A stretch of DNA of 64,000 nt from Erodium maritimum (lineage: Eukaryota > Streptophyta > Magnoliopsida > Geraniales > Geraniaceae): the NCBI GenBank assembly GCA_963921825.1, contig OY997589.1:73516523-73580522 (forward strand), written 5' to 3'. Below, piece after piece: positions 56,281 through 64,000 of this stretch. The first letter of the stretch is position 1. Each line of letters starts with the position of its first letter. Under the pieces are notes generated by a model. It worked only from the letters and a program-made list of their open reading frames with translations. It ran no database searches and was not told the origin of the DNA. Both the position numbers and the translations under genes were made by a program.

Positions 56281-59200
56281 TCAGAATTGATTGTCAACCA
56301 ACTCTGAGAGAATGGAAATGATTGATTGGCGTAAATTGTGGGATTTTTCTCTCCACTGTTTTTCCAATAATACATTGCTTATATAAATAAACCCTTATTC
56401 GATATCTTATATATTCTTTCTCCTGGTCTTGAAAATCATAGCAAAACGCAGTTTGATTTTTGTTGTTGAGTTCGATAACTGCATTCGTTGTATCTTGGGA
56501 GACGACTGACCATACGGGGAAATAAGTGTCTTAAGGAAACCATATTTTCGGGTCTCCACTAAAACCCCTCCTTCTTCCCGATTTATAGTAAGATTTTTCG
56601 GTACATTCTTGTTATTTGAGTTTCGTTCTTCCTTTTTCAATCTATTTTTCGTTTATGAACTGACCACTGCTAACATATAATTGATTTTTGTTTCTTTTAC
56701 CAGAAGATGAGACAAACAAACATTGACATAATGGCGTGTCATCGCTACGATTTGACCTAAATTGTAAGTGCTTGATTTTTTTTAGCCCAAAGTATGAAGC
56801 TTTATTGATTCGGAAATAGAAAGATCAAATTGATCATACAATAGTGGAAATAATTGAAAAGGACGAGATAAAGTTCTGGTGACAGTCGGAACACTGATCC
56901 TACAGTAGAAGACTCGGTACCACCAAAGAATAAGTTAAGGGGGTGGTTCCCTATTCTTTCGGTAATTAGTGCAGTAAATCAAGAAAGCTTTCCCCGTCTC
57001 GACTTGAACAGACTTGTTTTGTCTTGCAGTCGCCCAAGGGGTATATCAAGGGAATGAGGAGGCTGAGGAACAAATAGTATCCGTCCCTTGAGGGTCGGGT
57101 GTGCCTTCTCTAGGACACCCGGTGGCGCCCTAAAGGTCTCATGGAGACCTGTGAGGCTATTTGTATGGCTTCACTTCTGCCTCAGCGGGGCCAAATTCCC
57201 TGGGAGAGGTATTGCTACTGATACAAATGTATCTTAGCACCTAAAAGTACATTTAATTGAGTTTAAATGGACTTTTATCCCAGCTTCTAGCACATCCTCT
57301 AATATTTTATGGGTGTCTATTTTTTGGTGAATTTTAAGTCCGTGGATCGAAAAGAGCACAAAATGGAGCAAAATCGGATTATTAGTCTAAAATCTGGCAA
57401 GTTTTCATACAAACTCAGATTTTATCCCATAAGATATGTAATCAGAGGGAATTAAGCGATCTACACACTGTTTCAATACAAGATCCTTCCCACAACTGTC
57501 CAACACATCGTTCCAGAGTCTTTCATGGGTCCGTGCAGAAAATCCTATATGGACAGCGTGAAAAAAATCTTGTTTCTTATTTTTGTTCCCAACTGCGAAT
57601 TTACCCATTATAAGAGAAAATTTGAGTTTTTTAAGGGGATAACTTGTACTTGGGGTAGTCTAAGAGAGGAGAATAACCATTGCTTTGCTTGAATTGGAAT
57701 TTGTAAGTTTACACTTTGTCAATTTGATGAATCCTTGTGTTTGTTTCTCCATGTCTTCTCCTTCCTTTTCTTTGAACAACTAAACCCCACAATCTAGGGT
57801 TATGGAGTATTAAAGATCTGAATTTCGTTATGTTGAATGCCATGAATGGTTGTGAAGCTTGAATCAAGCCTATGGTTTATTGTTTGATTTGCACTAAATG
57901 TCATATCTCCTTTGTAGACTTGATAGGAGGATGAGAATTGGAATCCAACACTCGTGAAATGAATATTGCAATTGGTTTAAATTAAGTATAAATTGGGTTT
58001 AAATCTAGACTAGACATAACTAGATTAACACAACCGTAATAGACACAACATATTACGTATGGGGTTCAGAAATTTTGGAGAAAGATGAAGAAAAAAGAGA
58101 TGATTATACTAGATTATGTTAAAGGGGAGCATATACAGTCACTGAATAGTAGACAATTAGACATGAAGAGAAGACAAAATGTGGCTCCTCACACATGGGG
58201 AACAAATTCCGCCTTTCTTTCCATGACACACACTCTTCCAATGCCTATGTCTTGTATTGATGTTCCTAAGACTTCCCAGGACACAGGAGAGACTGAGGTG
58301 GGATATTTGATTTCGTATGCTTAGGTTACACAGAAAGTGCAATGTATCAAGCTTGGTAATGGCATTGGACCAAGAGAAAGATCCCCCCATGGAAGCACCA
58401 TAGGGGAACAACCTTTTTCTTTGTTTCTCATCACCTTTTCTAACTTTCTTGCCATTGAAGCTTGTGATGGTACTTACTTTTTTCTTAAAATTCATATTTA
58501 TCATGCATTGTGGTTTGAATCTCAATCATCCAATCACAAATTCAAATATTCACTATTTATATTATGTACTTTTAATTGTTCTCCTTGATTCCCTTTACAC
58601 GCTTGCAAATGTCTATTATCTTTCTAGGTTTTGTAAATACTCAATATCCACTGATAAAAACTTTTACGTGTCAACACTCCAAAAATATTACAAACACGTG
58701 ATTGTAATATTGCGTAACGAAACATACAAACTTTAATTTTATCTCAAGACTCTAATTCGACTTAACGCAAATGAAATCGATGGCACACGGGTATAGCATG
58801 GTAAGTATTGAGTTGAATCGGATTTGTGAAAGAACAATATGGAGGAAAAGATCGTAAAGAGTCTTGCTCGTTACGTCAAGTTTGTATGAATATTGGTTTA
58901 AAAAAAAGTACACAAGTACTGAGCCAAGACATAGAAAGACATTAATTGGTTTGATTTTATTCATAAGATTAAGGTTGAAGGTTTCATAAGATTAAGGTTG
59001 AAGGTTTCGATATCAAAATCTAATCTAGAATTAAATAATAGTGTGTGTGGACATGTGCATGTATGTTTGCAGATTAGATATCGAGGGACGACAGAGGCGA
59101 TATATAATAGGCTTCGGGTCTCTAATGGAGTTCATTGCATGTTTCCTAAAGTTGCCTTGTGTCTTCTCTTTTTGAGTATTTTCTTGGGTTACTTGAAATA

Positions 59201-59790
59201 AACTAAAATACAAAAATAAAGTTATAAACATTATGGCCATCATATATATTTTTCTATCAAATGATGAATTTTTTATATGGTCAGTGTAACATGTATGTTG
59301 ATGATCAGATCGAGAATTAAGACAAATCTTGGTTTATTAAGAATTAATACGTTTAAGAACAAATTAAATTCATATGTGAATACTGAGAATCTACATTAAA
59401 ATACAATAAAGTATGCATTTTCATTTCAATGAACAAAGACAGGTCTTGGTTTTCCTTACAAGGCTAAACAGCAACAATAGAGTTGGCTTGTTTCAATACT
59501 TTTATCAAGTTATGATAGATTAATTAAGTCTTCAAGAAATTGCCTCTTTTGTTATAGACAATGCTACACTATCATAATTCCAAGGCTTGTACATTTGGAG
59601 AGACACTTATTGCACCCATTAGCATAAAAAGCTCCATTAGTAATGAGTATACAACAAACAAATCAAACCATACTTTTGTATTTGCATTTTTCATATTAAT
59701 TTTTAATTACAAGCCAAATATGTCATATCATGCTCAGTAAATAAAAGAAAAAATATAATATATTTTTCAAATTAACCCAAAAAATATCAA
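56281..59790. other. No supported gene; AT-rich region with repeat remnants
   Basis: No convincing coding sequence. A poly(T) start at 56777 followed by antisense A-rich DNA suggests another minus-strand LINE tail. From about 57230 to 58060 the composition (for example AATTTGTAAGTTTACACTTT, CCACAATCTAGGGTTATGGA) is like an old LTR, but no ends are visible. The ORFs at 57405-57608 (minus) and 58085-58736 carry no domain I recognise. A 23-bp unit (TCATAAGATTAAGGTTGAAG + GTT) is duplicated head to tail at 58961-59006. Confidence 0.45.
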
Positions 59791-59799
59791 TTTAATGTC

Positions 59800-62700
59800 T
59801 GCCAAGTCGAGCCTGCTCTCGCCTCTCCTCTACTCTCTTCTGATCCAGGTTTAGACGCAATCCAATCTCAGCAATCGAATGTGGCTACCCCCTCGTCGTC
59901 GGTCTCGCCTCCATTGGGGTCACCCTCGATCTCTCCGTTGACCCCTTTGCCTGATTCATAAATTCCGACCGCCTCTGTCCGGGGTTCACAGTGTAATTGA
60001 GATCATGGGTCTAATACCGTTCTTTCGGCGTCGGACAAACCAGATAGAACAACATTTGCGCCATATATTAAGGGATCATCAGCCTCATCTATTGTTTTTT
60101 TCTGAGACATTGCTCTCCGCTCGGAATTGTGAGTTACTCTGTAGGTCGTTGGGCTTTCAAGATTTTATCTACGTTTCGCATTCAGAGACTAGTCGAGAAT
60201 TAGCTTTGTTCTGGGTCATGGGACTTGCTGTGATTTACCGAGAATCCGACACGAATTTCATCAATATGGAGGTCTCGGCTCGTGGCCATGCGGATATGCA
60301 CCTTACGGGTATCCACGGGGAGGCTCGTCGGGATTGTCGTTTCAAAACATGGGAGATGATCCGACGCTTGCACACCCCTTCTCGTCCGAATTGGATTCTT
60401 ATTGGGGATTTCAATAGGATATTAGAACTGGATGAGACAACGGGAGGTCATTACCCTATAAGCCTGATTGAAGATTTTTCCTCTCTTGTAGATGAATTGC
60501 AGTTAGTTGATGTGCTGATGACTTGTCACTAGCATACATGGTTCTGGGGTCGGAACCCCGGCAGGCGGATACATGCTCGTTTGGATAAAGCTTTAATATC
60601 TAGCTCACTTTATTATTCCTTCCGGATTTTGACTTTCGTAATACGGGCACGACGACCTCTGATCACTGGCCAATTCTTCTATCTCTTGCCTGTAAAACTC
60701 CTCATCGAGGCCCTCCGAAGTTCAGATTTCAATCTCAATGGGTAAGATATCCTGATTGTGGGAGAGTGGTACAAGAACACTGGGATAAACGTTCGACAAT
60801 TGCAATTGCGGAGGTTATTCGAACGATGGGGGTCAATCTGGATAACTAGGGTAGGTACCATTTCCGGAAGAATATTAATCATATTAAGTGGTTCCAACGT
60901 CGTATTGCAGAGTTAAATGGGAGGACGGATCGAGTGAGAGTACATAGATGTGAAGCCATCCAAATTCAGTATGAACGTGCGCTGGGGGAGCAAGAAGCTT
61001 TTTGGAGACAAAGAGCAAAGCAAAATTGGTTGGCTGAAGGTGATGGGAATAATAAATTCTTTCAAACGACATGTTCATATCGTCTTCGGGTTAATGTTGA
61101 GGTGGCTTTAAAGGATACAACGGGGTCCCTCATGACGTGGGATACTGGGATAAGGGAGTTGATTATCGACTATTTTGGCCACCTCTTTATGAACGGGTAA
61201 CCGGACCTGAGAGGGTTCCCGTTGAACTTGACACCGAGTATACTGGCAGATGATAATGGTCTCTTGTTGGCCCCATGTTCAGAGGAAGAGGTGCGAACTG
61301 CGGTGTTTCATATGGGTCCGGATAAATCCCCGGGACCGGATGGCCTCAACCCACGATTTTATCAACATTATTGGACGGTCGTCTCTAAGGAGATAATCTG
61401 ATTTATTCAAGAGGTTGTGGCAATGAAGGGTTTTGACCTCACATTAAATGATACATCTATTGTGCTGATACCTAAGAAACCGGACCCGAATGTGGTGACG
61501 GATTTGTGCCCCATTGCCCTCTGTAACATGATTTTTTCGTATTCTATCTAAGGTCCTCTCAATTCGGCTTCGACTTCTTCTCCATAAGGTTATTATTCTG
61601 GGCCGTTGTATTCAAGATAACATCCTGGTGGCTTTTGAGATTCACTTCATCCACGGAAAACGTCAAGGCGACTTCGGTTTTATGGCTCTTAAATTGGACA
61701 TGAGCAAAGCATATGATAGAGTGGAGTGGGATTACCTATTAACCATCATGGCCCGTATGGTTTTTAGCCAGGACTGGATTAAGTTGGTGTCTTACTGCAT
61801 CAAAACTGTTAGGTACACGGTGTCGTCTAGAGGCCGAGAGACCCCTCGGTTTACCCCTTCATGTGGTCTTCGTCAGGGGGATCCCTTGTCTCCGTATTTA
61901 TTCCTCCTTCGTATGGAAGGGTTGTCATCACTTCTTCAGAAAACACGAGATGAGGGTAAGATCAAGGGCGTTCGATTGGCGCGGCGCGCGCCCGAAATAT
62001 CTCATATGTTTTTCGTCGGCGACTGTTATATATTCTACAGGGCAACACCTGAAGAGGCGGGGCACGTCCGGGACATTTTGAGTCTGTTCGGTCAACTCTT
62101 TGGATAGGTCCTTAATTTTCAGAAGTCTTCTGTCCTCTTTAGTCGCAATACCACTATTGCTACACGGAATCATTGTTGTCAAATACTGGATATTGCCGAG
62201 ACATCAAACTCTTGTATATATTTGGGGGTTCCTAACATGATTGGGAGGAATAGAAATGTTGTGATGGCTTATTTAGGTGATCGGATTACTTAGCGCATTC
62301 ACTATTGGGATGGTAAGCTTCTGTCACCAGTAGGTCGGGAGGTTATGATACGCTCGGTTCTTACTTCACTTCCGATCTATGTCATGTCCGTCTTTTGGGT
62401 ACCTAACAGGATAGTAGACCTTATTCATGTAGCCTTGGCGAGATTTTGGTAAGGAGGTAAATCGACCCGACCATTTATATGGCAGAATTTGGATAAGTTG
62501 TGTATGCCTAAGAAGGTAGGTGGGATGGCCTTCCAACATTTGAGGGATGTTAATAACCGCCCTCTTGGGGAAATAGGCATGGAGCTTAATCCATAGGCCC
62601 TAATCTCTGATGGCCCGTGTCTTAAAGGCGATGTATTTCCCAACGACCGACTTCCTTAGTGCGAAGATGGGAGCTAATCCCAGTTTTACATGGGCTAGTA

Positions 62701-63950
62701 TATTTTCTACTCAGAATCTGATCAAGAAGGGCCTTCGTATTACTATCGGGGATGGTCAGGATACCATGATCAAAGGGACGTTGTGGCTTTTGGGTCGTGA
62801 ACCAGAGGTGACCTCTAATTATCCCACTTTGGCGGGTGCCCGAGTAGTAAGTCATATGATTCCAGGAACTCGGACGTGGGATGTGACCTTAATTGCTTAG
62901 ATGTTGATGCGGACAAGATGAATCATATCCTTCAGATTCCGCTTTCGGCCCTCCGTCCCAATGATGCGTGGTACTGGGCGTCTTAGAGGATGGGCTCCTA
63001 TACGACTAAGGCATGATATTCGATCTTAGCAGCAGAACGACATATGGCTCACCACAACACAGCTATGGTCACTCGGACCTCTATATGGTACATTCTGGTA
63101 CCGGGTCGGCTCCGAATCTTTCTATAGCGGTGCCTTACGGATACACTACAACTTTCAGTTAATTTGAATAAGCGGTTTGTCCCTATTGCTTTAACATGTG
63201 GTATCTGTGGTAGGGCGCCGCAAAACAGTGGACCACCTGTTCTTGGAATGTGGTTTCACAAAGGTGTGTTGGGCGCAATTTGGTGGCACTCCTCTTCCCG
63301 CTCCTTCCTCGGGTTTTGTGAATTGGCGGGAGGGGATTGATATTGTTGGCTCGCGTACTAAGGTGGTAGATACCCTGTCAGTTCTATGGGAAATATGGAA
63401 AGCGATGAATGAACTGAAATAACGGGTAAAATATCGGCAGCCAAAGCTCACCTTATGACGTGGAGTGAGGCACGTGCCGCTATACCAAAGCCTCGCCAAC
63501 CATCCAGGCACTGGCCAGCTAAATGGACTCGTCCACCCCAGGGCTCTATAATCATAAATGTGAATGAGGCTATATTTCAGGATACAAACCAGTCGGCTTG
63601 GGGTATGATCGCTCGGGATGCGGATGGTAGGGTGTGCCTCGCGGTAAATGGCTTATCGCCGGGGGTTTGGTCGTCGCTCATGGTTGAAGCCCGCGCTTTG
63701 GCAACGGCACTTCTGAGTACTGCTACTTTGGATATAGGACCGATAATTATCCAATCCGAAGCTCATGTTCTCATCAACATGATCCGCCATGGGGAACCAC
63801 CCCCATCCCTGGCTGGGACACTAATCTGGGACATTCGTCTAATGCTTTCTCACAATAGAATTTCCCTTCAACTTATAAAAAGGACTGCGAACGTGATTTC
63901 AGTCTTGTTTAAAGGATTATTGGAAAGGGTTTTAATCTGAAATGTAAAGA
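59800..63950 (+). pseudogene. Decayed L1 LINE ORF2: endonuclease, RT, zinc-binding and RNase H
   Basis: ORF2 parts lie in order on the plus strand. Endonuclease (60005-60720): LLFFSETLL, WILIGDFNRILELDETTGG, HTWFWG, then TSDHWPILL, with a stop before HTW. Reverse transcriptase (61300-62400): DKSPGPDGLNPRFYQ, LKLDMSKAYDRVEWDYL and GLRQGDPLSPYLFL. The catalytic FADD box reads FVGD at 62012-62023, so one of the two essential Asp residues is lost. A zf-RVT region (63175-63420) has CGICGR then TVDHLFLECGF. RNase H (63455-63940) has NVNEA and IQSEAHVL where Asp is usual, but keeps Glu in MVEARAL. ORF1 is nearly absent, so the copy is 5' truncated near 59800. The poly(A) end may lie beyond 64000. 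Confidence 0.87.
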
Positions 63951-64000
63951 AGAACAAGAATTTAAGATGTTGTTATTATGTTTCCAAACAAATTCAGATC

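Noticed and set aside
57405-57608. 67-codon minus-strand ORF in AT-rich DNA
   Set aside because: No domain, no neighbouring exons and no initiation context that stands out. It lies in what looks like an old LTR, so I did not call it a gene.

Overview
This is nuclear DNA from a flowering plant, most likely a eudicot. The evidence is an HY5/HYH-type bZIP gene with spliced exons, a nuclear-type tRNA-Pro sequence, a fragment of plant mitochondrial nad1, and many plant transposable element families (L1-type LINEs, Copia, Gypsy, CACTA and Mutator-like elements with 9-10 bp target-site duplications). I cannot name the species. Nothing bacterial or viral stands out, and there is no CRISPR array. Most of the 64 kb is nested transposable element (TE) sequence, and nearly every long ORF is a TE relic or an accident of tandem repeats.

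Region by region. 0-6 kb: LINE ORF1-like and Copia relics and a 1.69 kb solo LTR. 6-9 kb: a degenerate ~135 bp tandem repeat split by a 2.6 kb solo LTR. 9-10.6 kb: two non-autonomous inverted-repeat elements. 10.8-11.9 kb: a Pack-MULE carrying the 3' end of a receptor-like kinase gene. 12.2-16.4 kb: the one apparently intact gene, HYH (minus strand, 3 exons, 178 aa), whose second intron of 3.5 kb holds LINE ORF1 sequence. 16.8-21.8 kb: two LINE derivatives with an ORF1 but no visible ORF2. 23-26.4 kb: a dead Copia polyprotein (minus). 26.4-34.5 kb: a solo LTR and a minus-strand L1 that received two Mutator-like MITEs; one MITE received a half-LINE, which received a solo LTR. 35.5-36.5 kb: a pseudogene of a small acidic protein, a nad1 fragment and a tRNA-Pro-like sequence. 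37-39.7 kb: a CACTA relic with two more MITEs. 39.7-56.3 kb: a four-layer nest, Copia > L1 > Gypsy > solo LTR. 56.3-59.8 kb: low-information AT-rich DNA. 59.8-64 kb: a decayed L1 with endonuclease, reverse transcriptase, zinc-binding and RNase H parts.

The only locus I expect to make a working protein is HYH, a light-signalling transcription factor. The rest records insertion history. Many insertions can be dated relative to one another because their target-site duplications are still readable: ATAGC, GTAAG, CTGTC, ACAAT, TTCAA, ATCCC, TTTATCCTA, TAGGTTTTA, AAATATCAT, ATAAATCTA and TTTAAATCAA. The most unusual items are the ORF1-only LINE families, the Pack-MULE, the nad1 fragment that keeps its ACG start, and a 14-bp insert flanked by a 15-bp duplication.
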